NCBI RefSeq assembly: GCF_900109115.1
Contig: NZ_FNYV01000001.1
Coordinates: 695,003-759,002 of the forward strand
Direction: 5' to 3'
Source of the DNA: Micromonospora phaseoli
Lineage (GTDB): Bacteria; Actinomycetota; Actinomycetes; Mycobacteriales; Micromonosporaceae
Length of the DNA: 64,000 bases
Position numbers and translations under genes: made by a program. Below the pieces are notes generated by a model. It made no database searches. It saw nothing but the letters and a program-made list of their open reading frames with translations, and was not told the origin of the DNA. Within the stretch, counting starts at the first letter, position 1. Every line of letters begins with the position of its first letter. Of the stretch, positions 22,027 to 31,272 are shown piece by piece.

Positions 22027-23946
22027 ATGTCGCCGGAACTACAGCGTGTACCACCAGCGGGCACTGCCACCGAGCGGGTCAGGGCGAACCGTCGAACCAT
22101 CATGTACCTGGTCGCCGACGCGTCGGCCTGGGTCGGGGGTTTCATCGTCGCCAGTTGGGCGAGGTACGAGCTCGGGGTGACCGTCGAGCAGGCTTTCAAT
22201 GCTGCTGTGCTCGGCGGTGCGGCTGCGGTCCTGCACGTCGGCGTCAGCGCGGTACGCCGAATCCGGTCCGGGCGACCTCCGCTCGGCAGTATCGAGGAGG
22301 TTCGAGGGTTGGCGGGGACCACGGTGGTCACGGCAGCCGCAGTACTGCTCACCATTCTCGCGCTTGACGAGCGGCCCCTGCCCGCCAGCGCCCCCGTGAT
22401 CGGCGGCGCCCTGGCCCTGCTGCTGATGCTCAGCCTCCGTCTTCTGCACCGGCACCGGCGCGACCGGGCCCTGCGTCCGGACGCCCGTTCGGCGGCCCCC
22501 GTACTGCTCTTCGGTCTCGGCGAGGCCGGTCAGGGCCTGGTGCGCGCGATGCTGAGCGACCCGAAAGGCCGGTACCTGCCGGTCGGCGCGCTCGACGACG
22601 ACCCGGGTAAGCGTGACCTACGCATCGCCGGCGTGCCGGTGCTGGGCAGCCGGGAGGAGCTAGGCAATGCCGTCCGCCGTACCGGGGCGACCACCGTGAT
22701 TCTGTCTGTGGCGAATGCGAACGCCACGCTGATCCGCGAGATCCGGGAGGCCACCCTCCGCGCCAGCGCCGCATTCAAGATTCTTCCGCCGGTCCGAGAG
22801 TTGGTGGATCATCGAATCACCGTCAACGACGTGCGGGATGTTCAGATCGGCGATCTGCTCGGCCGACGCCAGGTCGTTGGCGACCTGACGCTGGACGACA
22901 ACGGACTCACCGGCCGGCGCATCCTGGTCACCGGTGCCGGGGGCTCGATCGGCTCGGAGCTGTGTCGCCAGATCATGCGGGCCAACCCCGCCGAGCTGAT
23001 GATGCTCGACCGGGATGAATCCGCCCTCCACGGCCTCCAGATGTCGCTGACCGGGCGTGCGTTGCTGGACGGCCCCGAACTGATCCTCGCCGACCTGCGT
23101 GACGATGAGGGCATCCGGCGCATCATGCAGGAACGCCAGCCGGAGATCGTCTTTCACGCTGCGGCGCTGAAGCACCTGACTTTGCTTCAGCGGCATCCGG
23201 GGGAGGCGATCAAGACGAACGTGTGGGGAACCCTGACCGTCCTCGACGCCTGTCGAGATGTCGCCCGCTTCGTCAATATCTCGACCGACAAGGCCGCGAA
23301 CCCGATCAGTGTGCTCGGCTACTCGAAACGCATCACGGAGATGCTCACCGCGCACGCGGCGGCCAACTACCCGGGCACGTTTCTCAGCGTCCGGTTCGGC
23401 AACGTGCTGAGCAGCCGCGGTTCGGTGGTGACCGCGTTCCAGCGGCAGATCGAGTCCGGCCAGCCGTTGACGGTCACTCACCCCGACGTGACCAGGTACC
23501 TGATGACGGTCCAGGAAGCGGTGCACTTGGTGCTCCAGGCGGCGCAGATCGGCCGCGACGGGGAGGCCCTGGTGCTGGACATGGGTGAACCGGTCCGCAT
23601 CGACGACCTGGCGCGCCGCCTGGTCGCCCAGGCGAGCAGCCCGGTCCAGATCCTCTACACCGGACTGCGGCCGGGTGAGAAGCTGCACGAGGACCTGCTG
23701 GGGCAGGGCGAATCAGACCACCGCCCGCTGCATCCGCTGATCTCGCACGTCACCGTGCCCGTACTGGATCCCCCGGAGCTCGGCGAGCTGGACCCGTTCG
23801 ACGAGCCCGAGAGGGTCATCGACCAGTTGGCCCGCCTCTGCGGCGCCCTGCCCGCGACGGCGGCCGGCGAGCATCAGGCGGGAATACCGCTTCCCGCTGA
23901 TCGCAGCGTAGTTCCCGCTGTTTCGCCACGAAACCCGCTTTTCTGA
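22027..23946 (+). CDS. Membrane-bound nucleotide-sugar 4,6-dehydratase (CapD/PglF/WbpM type)
   Basis: 639 residues. The N-terminus (24-145) has about four transmembrane helices. A CoA-binding-like Rossmann region follows (PVLLFGLGEAGQGLVRAML, ~158), then a SDR dehydratase domain with VTGAGGSIGSELCRQIM at 301-317 and STDKAANPISVLGYSKR at 419-435. Enzymes of this type convert UDP-GlcNAc to the 4-keto-6-deoxy sugar at the inner membrane, the first step to bacillosamine. The usual SDR Tyr position holds L430 (PglF has Met there). A GGGAG ribosome site precedes ATG 22027. With the PLP aminotransferase at 31273 and the acyltransferases it forms a plausible diacetamido-sugar route. Confidence 0.86.
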   Translation: MSPELQRVPPAGTATERVRANRRTIMYLVADASAWVGGFIVASWARYELGVTVEQAFNAAVLGGAAAVLHVGVSAVRRIRSGRPPLGSIEEVRGLAGTTVVTAAAVLLTILALDERPLPASAPVIGGALALLLMLSLRLLHRHRRDRALRPDARSAAPVLLFGLGEAGQGLVRAMLSDPKGRYLPVGALDDDPGKRDLRIAGVPVLGSREELGNAVRRTGATTVILSVANANATLIREIREATLRASAAFKILPPVRELVDHRITVNDVRDVQIGDLLGRRQVVGDLTLDDNGLTGRRILVTGAGGSIGSELCRQIMRANPAELMMLDRDESALHGLQMSLTGRALLDGPELILADLRDDEGIRRIMQERQPEIVFHAAALKHLTLLQRHPGEAIKTNVWGTLTVLDACRDVARFVNISTDKAANPISVLGYSKRITEMLTAHAAANYPGTFLSVRFGNVLSSRGSVVTAFQRQIESGQPLTVTHPDVTRYLMTVQEAVHLVLQAAQIGRDGEALVLDMGEPVRIDDLARRLVAQASSPVQILYTGLRPGEKLHEDLLGQGESDHRPLHPLISHVTVPVLDPPELGELDPFDEPERVIDQLARLCGALPATAAGEHQAGIPLPADRSVVPAVSPRNPLF

Positions 23947-24019
23947 CGTCTCTGGAGGTTGGTCTCGCTCGTTGCTCCGAATGCTGTCCGAATGCTGTCC
24001 AGAACGGGAAAGGACGGGC

Positions 24020-25144
24020 ATGACCCGGATCATGACGGTGGTCGGCACCCGACCCGAGATTATTCGGCTGTCCCGGGTCATCGCCCGACTCGACGAGACG
24101 GTGGACCACCTGCTGGTGCACACCGGGCAGAACTGGGACACCGCGCTGTCCGACGTGTTCTTCACCGAGTTGCGGCTACGCAGGCCGGACCGGTTTCTCC
24201 GGGTCGACACGTCCTCGCTCGGCCGCGTGCTCGGCGGCGTTCTGGTCGGCATGGAAGCCGCGATCGAGGAGAGCCGGCCCGACGCGCTGTTGGTGCTCGG
24301 GGATACCAACAGCGCCATCGCAGCACTGATGGCGCGCCGGATGCGGGTGCCGGTCTACCACATGGAGGCCGGCAATCGCTGCTTCGACCTCAACGTGCCG
24401 GAGGAGACGAACCGTCGCCTGGTCGACCACGTCGCGGACTTCAACCTGGTCTACACCGAGCATGCCCGGCGGAACCTGCTGGCGGAGGGATTGCACCCTC
24501 GACGGATCCTGCACACCGGCTCGCCGATGCGGGAGGTGCTGGAGCACTACCGGTCAGACATCGCTTCCTCCACGATCCTGCGACAACTGGAGCTGACCCC
24601 GCGCCGCTACTTCCTGGTCAGCGCGCACCGGGAGGAGAACGTCGACCGTCCCGATCGGCTTGCCCGGCTGCTGGACTGCCTACGTGCGGTACGCGATCGC
24701 TGGAACTTCCCGGTGCTGGTCTCGACGCACCCGCGTACTCGCAAGCGGCTTGAGGCGCTGGCTCCGGACGCGACCGCGCTGGAGGGAATCGTCTTCAGCG
24801 AGCCGTTCGGATTGTTCGACTACGTGCATCTGCAGACGATGGCGTACTGCACGCTGTCCGACAGCGGCACGATCAGCGAGGAGGCGGCCATCATGGGCTT
24901 CCCCGCAGTGACGTTGCGTGAGTCGATCGAACGCCCGGAGGCGTTGGACGCCGGCGGCATCATCATGACCGGTCTCGACCCGGCAGGCGTGGTGGAGGCC
25001 GTCCGGGTCGTCGTCGACCAGTTCGTCGCCCACGGGGTGCCCTGCCCGGCGGACTATCTGCTGCCGGACACCTCGCGCCGGGTGGTCGACTTTGTGTTGT
25101 CCACCGTCCGCCGACACCACGACTGGGCGGGCATCCGCCGCTGA
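24020..25144 (+). CDS. fnlC: UDP-N-acetylglucosamine 2-epimerase family protein (FnlC/CapG type)
   Basis: 374 residues. MTVVGTRPEIIRLSRVI opens the GT-B-like epimerase fold. LLVHTGQNWD, LVLGDTNSAIAA, VYHMEAGNRCFDLNVPEETNRRLVDH and SAHREENVD are family signatures, and LSDSGTISEEAAIMGFPAVTLRESIERPEAL is the UDP-binding end. The form without cofactor works on UDP-2-acetamido-2,6-dideoxy-L-talose to give UDP-L-FucNAc in the Fnl/Cap pathway. Because fnlA- and fnlB-like genes follow directly, FnlC is preferred over a plain WecB. ATG 24020 has AAGGACGG upstream; an upstream ATG at 23972 lacks a ribosome site. Confidence 0.87.
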   Translation: MTRIMTVVGTRPEIIRLSRVIARLDETVDHLLVHTGQNWDTALSDVFFTELRLRRPDRFLRVDTSSLGRVLGGVLVGMEAAIEESRPDALLVLGDTNSAIAALMARRMRVPVYHMEAGNRCFDLNVPEETNRRLVDHVADFNLVYTEHARRNLLAEGLHPRRILHTGSPMREVLEHYRSDIASSTILRQLELTPRRYFLVSAHREENVDRPDRLARLLDCLRAVRDRWNFPVLVSTHPRTRKRLEALAPDATALEGIVFSEPFGLFDYVHLQTMAYCTLSDSGTISEEAAIMGFPAVTLRESIERPEALDAGGIIMTGLDPAGVVEAVRVVVDQFVAHGVPCPADYLLPDTSRRVVDFVLSTVRRHHDWAGIRR

Positions 25145-25246
25145 TGCCGCGCCGTCTTGCGCGCATAGCGTGCTTTATACGTATTTAGCGAATCTTCGGG
25201 TTATTTGCGTCGTTAGGCCCAAGAGATCGTACGCGCAGCGAGAGGA

Positions 25247-26296
25247 ATGGTGTCCGTGACTCACGTGGCCGCCGGGCGCCGGGTTCTGATCACCGGTGGG
25301 ACCGGCTCGTTTGGTCAGACGATGGTGCGCCGCCTGCTCGACGGCGATGTGGCCGAGGTGCGGGTATTCAGTCGTGACGAGGCCAAGCAGGACAGCATGC
25401 GTCGGGCGATCGGCGACGAGCGGGTCCGCTATCACGTCGGCGACGTCCGGGATCGCGACTCGCTGATGCGTGCGGCTCATGGCGTCGACCATGTCTTCCA
25501 TGCCGCCGCGCTGAAGCAGGTGCCGTCCTGTGAGTTCTTTCCGCTCGAGGCGGTCCGGACCAACATTCTCGGCAGCGCCAACGTCATCGAGGCGGCCGAG
25601 CGGAACGGAGTCCGCTCGGTGGTGCTGTTGAGCACCGACAAGGCCGTCTTTCCGGTCAACGCCATGGGGATCAGCAAGGCCCTGATGGAGAAGGTCGCTC
25701 AAGCGCACGCACGCAGCGATCTTGGTGGCCGCACCGTGGTGTCCTGTGTCCGGTACGGCAACGTCATGTACTCCCGCGGATCGGTCATTCCGCTCTTCAT
25801 CGAGCAGATCAAGGCGGGACGGGCCCCGACGGTCACCGATCCGGGCATGACCCGCTTTCTCATGTCTCTCACCGATTCCGTTGAGCTGGTCGAACATGCC
25901 TTCGTGCACGCCCGCCCGGGCGACATCTTCATCCGCAAGGCCCCGGCCAGTACGGTCAGCGACCTGGCCGAGGCGGTCTGCCGGCTATTCGACGCGCCGG
26001 TGAAGCTGGATGTGATCGGAATGCGGCACGGCGAGAAGCGTCACGAGACGCTGGCCAGTCGTGAGGAGCTCGCCCGAGCCGACGACTTCGGGAACTACTT
26101 CCGCGTGCCGGTTGACTCCCGCAACCTGAACTACGCGGCCTATGTGTCCGAGGGCGACGTGGTCGAGGCGCCGACGGAGGACTTCGACTCGTCGAACGCG
26201 CCGCAGCTGGACGTACCCCAGATCATGGATGTTCTGCTGGCCCTGCCAGAGGTACGGGCGGAGCTGGCGCTGCGCGACCCGGTGTTGGCGTGCTGA
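25247..26296 (+). CDS. fnlA: UDP-N-acetylglucosamine 4,6-dehydratase (5-epimerising, FnlA/CapE type)
   Basis: 349 residues. The NAD motif is VLITGGTGSFGQTMVRRLL, with FSRDEAKQDSMRRA after strand 2. HAAALKQVPSCEFFPLEAVRTNI and STDKAVFPVNAMGISKALMEK hold the active site, where Met replaces the SDR Tyr as in CapE/FnlA. RYGNVMYSRGSVIPLF follows. It makes the 4-keto-6-deoxy-L-sugar that FnlB reduces and FnlC epimerises. The ATG at 25247 is very close to the AGAGGA ribosome site; GTG at 25256, nine bases from that site, may be the true start. The stop overlaps the GTG of fnlB by seven bases. Confidence 0.9.
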   Translation: MVSVTHVAAGRRVLITGGTGSFGQTMVRRLLDGDVAEVRVFSRDEAKQDSMRRAIGDERVRYHVGDVRDRDSLMRAAHGVDHVFHAAALKQVPSCEFFPLEAVRTNILGSANVIEAAERNGVRSVVLLSTDKAVFPVNAMGISKALMEKVAQAHARSDLGGRTVVSCVRYGNVMYSRGSVIPLFIEQIKAGRAPTVTDPGMTRFLMSLTDSVELVEHAFVHARPGDIFIRKAPASTVSDLAEAVCRLFDAPVKLDVIGMRHGEKRHETLASREELARADDFGNYFRVPVDSRNLNYAAYVSEGDVVEAPTEDFDSSNAPQLDVPQIMDVLLALPEVRAELALRDPVLAC

Positions 26297-27414
26297 GGCT
26301 GGCGATCACCGGTGCCGGCGGCTTCCTCGGTTGGCACGTCCGAGTGCTGCTGCGGGCCCTCGGCTGGCCGGAGCCAGTCCGGATCACCGCGCACGATCTG
26401 ACCGATCCGGCCACCGTGGCGGATCGGGTGACCGGCGTCGACCGGGTGTTGCACCTGGCCGGGGTCAACCGCGGCGACCCGGCCGACGTGGCAGCGGGGA
26501 ACGTCCAACTCGCTGCGGCCGTTGCCCGGGGCCTGCGCCGGAGTCCGAATCCGCCGGCTGGGATCGTCTTCGCCAATTCCGTCCAGGCCGGCAACGGCAC
26601 GCCCTACGGCGACTCGAAGGCGTCCGCGGCGGCCACACTGGCCGATGTCGGCCTCGGACTGGTCGATCTGCGTCTGCCCAACCTGTACGGGGAGCACGGT
26701 CGTCCGCACTACAACTCGGTCGTCGGGACCTTCTGCCGGCTGTTGGCCGACGACGGCGCGCCCGACATTCACGAGGACCGCGACCTCAGCCTGGTCCATG
26801 TCACCGACGCGGCTGCCGCACTGGTGGGCGCGCCGGCCACCGGGGTCTGGGACAGTGGAATGCCGGCGCTGCACACCAAAGTCGGCGAGCTGGCGGATCG
26901 GCTCGCCGGATACGCGGCCACCTACCGCCGGGGGGAGATCCCCGCCCTCGACGATCGCCACGCCGTGCGGCTGTTCAACACATACCGCTCGCACTGCTTC
27001 CCGCAGCGTTCTCTGATTCCCCTGCCACGGCGTGCGGACCATCGCGGCGAACTGGTGGAGTCGGTGAAGGCCCACGCCGGTCCCGGTCAGACCTTCTGCT
27101 CCACCACCCACCCCGGCGTCGTCCGGGGTGAGCACTTCCATCTGGCCAAGGTCGAGCGCTTCGTGGTGCTTCGGGGCCGGGCGGAGATCAGCCTGCGGCG
27201 AATCGGCGAACAGGGCGTGACCCGGTTTGCCGTCGACGGTGCCGACCCGGTTGCGGTGGATATGCCGACGATGTGGGCGCACCGGATCGTCAACACGGGT
27301 CCGGAGGAGTTGCTCACGATGTTCTGGACCAACGAGATCTTCGACCCCGAGCGCCCGGACACCTATCCGGAGCCGGTGGAGGTGGGCCCGAGCCGGGTAG
27401 CGGTGGGCGCGTGA
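26290..27414 (+). CDS. fnlB: SDR-cupin fusion reductase (FnlB/CapF type)
   Basis: 374 residues in two domains. The N-terminal SDR (1-240) has LAITGAGGFLGWHV, HLAGVNRGDP, NSVQAGNGTPYGDSKA and LPNLYGEHGRPHYNSVVGTF. The C-terminal cupin (about 255-370) has GVVRGEHFHLAKVERFVVLRG with the metal-binding His/Glu set. This architecture is specific to CapF/FnlB, which reduces the C4 ketone to UDP-2-acetamido-2,6-dideoxy-L-talose. The family fits exactly between FnlA and FnlC. GTG 26290 overlaps the fnlA stop (GTGCTGA). Confidence 0.92.
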   Translation: MLRLAITGAGGFLGWHVRVLLRALGWPEPVRITAHDLTDPATVADRVTGVDRVLHLAGVNRGDPADVAAGNVQLAAAVARGLRRSPNPPAGIVFANSVQAGNGTPYGDSKASAAATLADVGLGLVDLRLPNLYGEHGRPHYNSVVGTFCRLLADDGAPDIHEDRDLSLVHVTDAAAALVGAPATGVWDSGMPALHTKVGELADRLAGYAATYRRGEIPALDDRHAVRLFNTYRSHCFPQRSLIPLPRRADHRGELVESVKAHAGPGQTFCSTTHPGVVRGEHFHLAKVERFVVLRGRAEISLRRIGEQGVTRFAVDGADPVAVDMPTMWAHRIVNTGPEELLTMFWTNEIFDPERPDTYPEPVEVGPSRVAVGA

Positions 27415-28655
27415 GGATCGGCATCGTTTCGCAGTGGTTCCCACCGGAGCCGGCATTCCTCACCGGTGGCCTGGCTACCCAACTTGCCGCGCGTGGCCAT
27501 GAAGTGCGGGTGCTCACCGCCTTCCCGAACTTCCCGGGCGGCCGCATCTATCCCGGCTACCGGCAACGGTGGCGAGCCGTGGAGAACCACGCGGGGTGCC
27601 AGGTCCGCCGGGTGCCGGTCTATCCCAGCCATGACAGCTCCGCCGTCGGCCGCGTGCTCAACTACGTCTCGTACGCCACCAGCAGCTCGCTTGCCGCGAT
27701 CCGCTTTCTGTCCGGGCTGGACGCCATCTACGTCTACCATCCTCCCGCGACGGCGTTCACGGCCGCCGTGCTGCCGCGCCTGCTGCGCCGTACCCCCGTG
27801 CTTCTTCATGTGCAGGACATCTGGCCCGAGTCCGTCACGGCATCGGCGATGATCTCCGACGGGTTGGTGGGCAGTCTGCTGGATCGCGTCCTCTCGGCCG
27901 CCATGCGGCGCGTCTACCAGGCCTCCGACGCGATCGCCGTGCTCTCACCGTCAATGGCTGAGCTGGTGGTCGAGCGCGGTGCCGACCCGGGCGCGGTACG
28001 GGTGGTCTTCAACTGGACCGAGGAGAACCTTTTCCGGCCGGTCCCGGTGACCCCGCAGGCGCGCGCGCTTCTCGGGCATCGGGGTCGCTGCCTGGTGATG
28101 TTCGCCGGCAACATGGGTCCCTTCCAACGGATCGAGACGGCCGTCCGGGCCGCCGCCGCAGTCCCGGACCGCATCGACTTGGTGCTGGCCGGCTCCGGCG
28201 TGGAGGAGCCACGAGCCCGGCGGATAGCCGAGGATCTCGGTGCGACGAACGTACGGTTTCTCGATCGGCACCCTCCGGAGGAGATGGCGGCACTTTACGC
28301 GGTGGCGGATTTCCAGCTGGTGTGCCTGCGTGACCTGCCGGCCCTGCGGGGCACGATGCCGTCGAAGCTGCAAGCCGCTCTGGCCTGTGCCCGGCCGGTG
28401 GTGGCCGCCGCGCCCGGCGACGTGGTTCGGTTGGTCGACGCTCATCGGATCGGGCTGTCGTGCCCGCCAGAGGACTGGCGTGCGCTGGCCGAGACCTTCG
28501 CGGCTGCGGCGGACCTGCCGGAATCGGAGCGTGCCGCGATGGGCGCTCGGGCCCGGCAGGTCTACCAGGAGCGCATGTCGCTGTCCGCCGGCGTCGACCA
28601 GATCGAGGACATGCTGCACAAGATCGCCGGCCGGCCCCGGGGCAGTGGTCGGTGA
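27411..28655 (+). CDS. GT4 glycosyltransferase, WbuB-like
   Basis: 414 residues. The N-terminus IGIVSQWFPPEPAFLTGGLA with AFPNFPGGRIYPGY and VYPSHDSSAVGRVLNYVSYA is characteristic of WbuB-type enzymes, and HVQDIWPESV, VFNWTEENLFRPV and VMFAGNMGPFQRIETAVRAA support it. WbuB homologues encoded next to fnlABC transfer L-FucNAc in O-antigen clusters, so this is the likely FucNAc transferase (family plus context, not proven). GTG 27411 overlaps the fnlB stop by four bases. It ends the plus-strand run and converges on the GNAT gene 43 bases away. Confidence 0.86.
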   Translation: MRIGIVSQWFPPEPAFLTGGLATQLAARGHEVRVLTAFPNFPGGRIYPGYRQRWRAVENHAGCQVRRVPVYPSHDSSAVGRVLNYVSYATSSSLAAIRFLSGLDAIYVYHPPATAFTAAVLPRLLRRTPVLLHVQDIWPESVTASAMISDGLVGSLLDRVLSAAMRRVYQASDAIAVLSPSMAELVVERGADPGAVRVVFNWTEENLFRPVPVTPQARALLGHRGRCLVMFAGNMGPFQRIETAVRAAAAVPDRIDLVLAGSGVEEPRARRIAEDLGATNVRFLDRHPPEEMAALYAVADFQLVCLRDLPALRGTMPSKLQAALACARPVVAAAPGDVVRLVDAHRIGLSCPPEDWRALAETFAAAADLPESERAAMGARARQVYQERMSLSAGVDQIEDMLHKIAGRPRGSGR

Positions 28656-28698
28656 CCGCTGTCCTGATCGGTGTACGGGGGCCCGGGTAGCGGGACGG

Positions 28699-29487
28699 TC
28701 ATCCCGACGTGTCTGCCAGTTCGCGACGCATCCTGACGAATTCCGCCAGCCCCGGCGCGGTGCTCGTCGGGCATTGATCCGTGACGGCCTCTGCCCAGAA
28801 GCACCTGTCGCTGCCAAGGAGTGGGCTCACGGCGGCGGCGAGGGGCCCCGCGACGGGCTCGGCTGGCACGCGGACCGCGGTGCCGACCACCCTGATGCCG
28901 AACTCCTCTCCCGAGGTGGTGCGGACGGTGAGATCACCGAAGCCGTACGCGGTATGGTGCGCGGCGAAGGCCGGCCAGTTCACCAACCGGATGCTGATCG
29001 GCCCCGAGGTCCTCGCCCCGACGACCTCGTGCCACCTGGAGCGGGATACCTCCGTGAAGCCGTGGCGCAGGTATAGCCGGTGGGCGGCCGGGTTGTCGAG
29101 GGACACGTCGAGCAGCATGGCCCGGCAGCCCAGCCGCCGGGCGAGTTCCTGTCCGTCGTGGAGCAGCCGACTGCCCAGGCCCTGTCCGCGTTCGTCGCCG
29201 CGTACCGCGATTCCGTTGAGGAACAGCTGTCCGGGTAGCAGCCGCCAGTCCGCGACGGCGCGCAGGCCCCCGGGGCCGCGTATCGCGCGCAGGATCAGGG
29301 TGCGAGCGGTACGCGGAGGTGTCACCGCTGCGGCAAGGAACGATTGGTAGCCGTCGGCATGGTATGCCACCAGTCCCGCGCACCCCGGCGGAACGGAGGT
29401 GGCCAGCAGGTCGGCGGTGTCGCCGAGCGCGGGGTCCTGTGGATCGTCGAGCGTCTCGATCTCGGCGGCGGTCAGGAAGAGACGCAC
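28699..29487 (-). CDS. GNAT family N-acetyltransferase
   Basis: 262 residues. Weakly conserved N-terminal segment (VRLFLTAAEIETLDDP), then a GNAT core with LFLNGIAVRGDERGQGLGSRLLHDGQELARRLGC (acetyl-CoA loop R-x2-G-x-G) and DVSLDNPAAHRLYLRHGFTEV. About 90 further residues follow the core. GTG 29487 overlaps the end of the sugar-transferase gene by 16 bases, and the longer upstream frame is antisense to it. Next to PglC-like and PglE-like genes it could be the acetyltransferase that acetylates an amino-sugar at C4, though PglD proper is a different (hexapeptide) fold. Confidence 0.78.
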   Translation of the reverse strand: MRLFLTAAEIETLDDPQDPALGDTADLLATSVPPGCAGLVAYHADGYQSFLAAAVTPPRTARTLILRAIRGPGGLRAVADWRLLPGQLFLNGIAVRGDERGQGLGSRLLHDGQELARRLGCRAMLLDVSLDNPAAHRLYLRHGFTEVSRSRWHEVVGARTSGPISIRLVNWPAFAAHHTAYGFGDLTVRTTSGEEFGIRVVGTAVRVPAEPVAGPLAAAVSPLLGSDRCFWAEAVTDQCPTSTAPGLAEFVRMRRELADTSG

Positions 29488-30107
29488 GTCGTCTGCCGTT
29501 CCTTGTCCAGGTCGAGCATCTGGGCCGCGGGGTCGACCGCGACGCCGCTGCCCTGGAACACCTTGCCGGCGGTGGCGGCGAGGATCCGCAGGTCCAACCA
29601 GAGGCTCCACTGCTCGACGTACCGTACGTCGAGGGCGAGACGTTCCTCCCATGGGACGCCGTTGCGTCCGCTGATCTGGGCCAGCCCGGTGATTCCCGGC
29701 CGCACATCGAACCGGCGTCGTTCCCGTTCGGTGTACCAGGCGTCGTAGCGGGGCAGCAACGGCCGCGGACCGACCAGGCTGAGTTGGCCCCGGAGCACGT
29801 TCACCAGTTGAGGTAACTCGTCGATGCTCAGTCGGCGCAGTACGCGGCCCACACCGCGGCACCTGACCCCGTCAGGCAGCAGGTTGCCGCCGGCGTTGCG
29901 CTCGTTGGACATGGTGCGCAGTTTCACGATGGGAAACGGCCGTTGTCCGAGGCCGGTGCGTTCCTGGACGAAGAAGACCGGCGAACCCAGCTGGATCCGG
30001 ACGAGCAGCGCGGCGATGGCCAGGATGGGCACCGACAGGGTGAGGAGTAGGAGAGCGACGACGATGTCGAGCACTCGTTTTGCTCCTCTTTGCAGGACTT
30101 CAGACAT
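29472..30107 (-). CDS. Initiating phosphoglycosyl transferase (PglC-like sugar transferase)
   Basis: 211 residues, the small monotopic type. It has an N-terminal membrane anchor (about 11-37), FVQERTGLGQRPFPIVKLRTM, a catalytic Asp-Glu pair in RLSIDELPQL (D96/E97), GQLSLVGPRPLLPRYDAWY and RPGITGLAQISGRNGVPW. These enzymes move a sugar-phosphate from UDP-sugar to undecaprenyl phosphate, starting lipid-linked glycan assembly. The PglC-size form without extra membrane helices fits a bacillosamine-like or FucNAc-type donor. ATG 30107 lies 48 bases after the upstream gene; its 3' end overlaps the GNAT gene. Confidence 0.91.
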   Translation of the reverse strand: MSEVLQRGAKRVLDIVVALLLLTLSVPILAIAALLVRIQLGSPVFFVQERTGLGQRPFPIVKLRTMSNERNAGGNLLPDGVRCRGVGRVLRRLSIDELPQLVNVLRGQLSLVGPRPLLPRYDAWYTERERRRFDVRPGITGLAQISGRNGVPWEERLALDVRYVEQWSLWLDLRILAATAGKVFQGSGVAVDPAAQMLDLDKERQTTCVSS

Positions 30108-30155
30108 CGTTGCTTCCTATCGGGACTAACCACGAACGCTTTGGGGGTGCCAACG

Positions 30156-31241
30156 TCACTTTGGTTGGGGAGGCTGGCGATATTCCGGGAAGAAGGCTGC
30201 TTGAGGGCGCCAGTTCGGATCGTGGCGGCGTGATTCGGCGTGGTGCGCCTGGACCAACGCGTCGTAGCGGGCCGGATCGAACACCCGGGTGCCGGTGGAG
30301 TACGTCAGCAGGCTGTGCGGCGCGAAGGCGCGCTTGTAGCGGAAGATGCCGTCGTCCGGGGCGTATCCGCCGCCGAGCAGGAACCATCGGCGATCGTGCT
30401 CCCGACCCCACTGGAAGATCTCGTACTTCAGGAGGTCGTTCGGGCGGTGGTGGAACGCGTCCTCGTCGGTGCCACCGAGGAAGGAGTACATGTTCCGGCC
30501 GGAGACCAGCACGAGTTCGGTCGAGACGACCCGGCCCTCGTGTCGAGCGTGGAACAGAACCGCCTGGCCCGGGAGCTCTGCCAGCAGTGCGGCGAAGAGA
30601 GCGTCGGGAAAGTGGTACGCCTCGGCTGCGTTCCGTCGCCGCATCGTCGACCCGTAGATCCGGAGGAACTCAGCGAGGTCCGTGCCCGCCTCGTCGACCT
30701 CGATGGTGACTCCGCTGCGCCGGGCCCTGTTGACGTTCTTGCGGACCTTGTGCTCGAACTCTCGCCACATCTGTTCCGGCGTGGTGGCAAGGTCGCGCAC
30801 CACGGTGACCAGCCGTGGCTCGATGCGTCCCGGGTATGCCAGACGCTGCTCGGCGAAGACGTGCAGCCGGCAGAACTCGCTGACCACCCGATTGGATCGG
30901 CAGAACTCGTCGAAGGCCAACCAGAACTGCTTCGCCTCGACGTCGTCCACCCCCACCTGGAAGGCGCCACCGGTGCCGTTGCCGTACGGGCTGGTGATGT
31001 CGAAGCTCTGCGCCGCGGCGTCCCGCAGGTGCGGGGCGTCGATGGGGCGCAACAGAAACGGGTAGAGGACGAAGCCGTGGCGGGTGCGCGCATACGCGGC
31101 GAGCGGCTGCTCGGCCTGGCCGGCGAAGAGTCGCACGTAGCTGGGGTGGGCGCACACCTCGCGGTCGGCCCACCCCTCGTGCACGGCCCGCCAACGTGCC
31201 TCGTCGCTCGGGTTTCGGGCATCCCAAATCTCGAGTCTCAT
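30156..31241 (-). CDS. FemAB/GNAT-like acyltransferase (BioF2-like)
   Basis: 361 residues. The N-terminal half has HPSYVRLF and FVLYPFLLRPID, and SPYGNGTGGAF follows. The C-terminal half has the acetyltransf_6-type core VRKNVNRARRSGVTIEV, FHARHEGRVVSTELVLVSGRNMYSFLGGTDEDAFHHRPNDLLKYEIFQWG and FLLGGGYAPDDGIFRYKRAF. This family includes FemX-like transferases and polysaccharide-locus N-acyltransferases. It likely attaches an acyl or aminoacyl group to an amino-sugar (inference from operon). ATG 31241 has AGGTGG upstream and lies 31 bases after the aminotransferase. Confidence 0.75.
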   Translation of the reverse strand: MRLEIWDARNPSDEARWRAVHEGWADREVCAHPSYVRLFAGQAEQPLAAYARTRHGFVLYPFLLRPIDAPHLRDAAAQSFDITSPYGNGTGGAFQVGVDDVEAKQFWLAFDEFCRSNRVVSEFCRLHVFAEQRLAYPGRIEPRLVTVVRDLATTPEQMWREFEHKVRKNVNRARRSGVTIEVDEAGTDLAEFLRIYGSTMRRRNAAEAYHFPDALFAALLAELPGQAVLFHARHEGRVVSTELVLVSGRNMYSFLGGTDEDAFHHRPNDLLKYEIFQWGREHDRRWFLLGGGYAPDDGIFRYKRAFAPHSLLTYSTGTRVFDPARYDALVQAHHAESRRHDPNWRPQAAFFPEYRQPPQPK

Positions 31242-31272
31242 CGACAGCCACCTGGGGTCGGGGCGGATCCGG

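Noticed and set aside
28691..28706. Small hairpin CGGGA...TCCCG between the WbuB-like and GNAT genes as a terminator
   Set aside because: Only a 5-bp stem, overlapping the GNAT stop; too weak to call.
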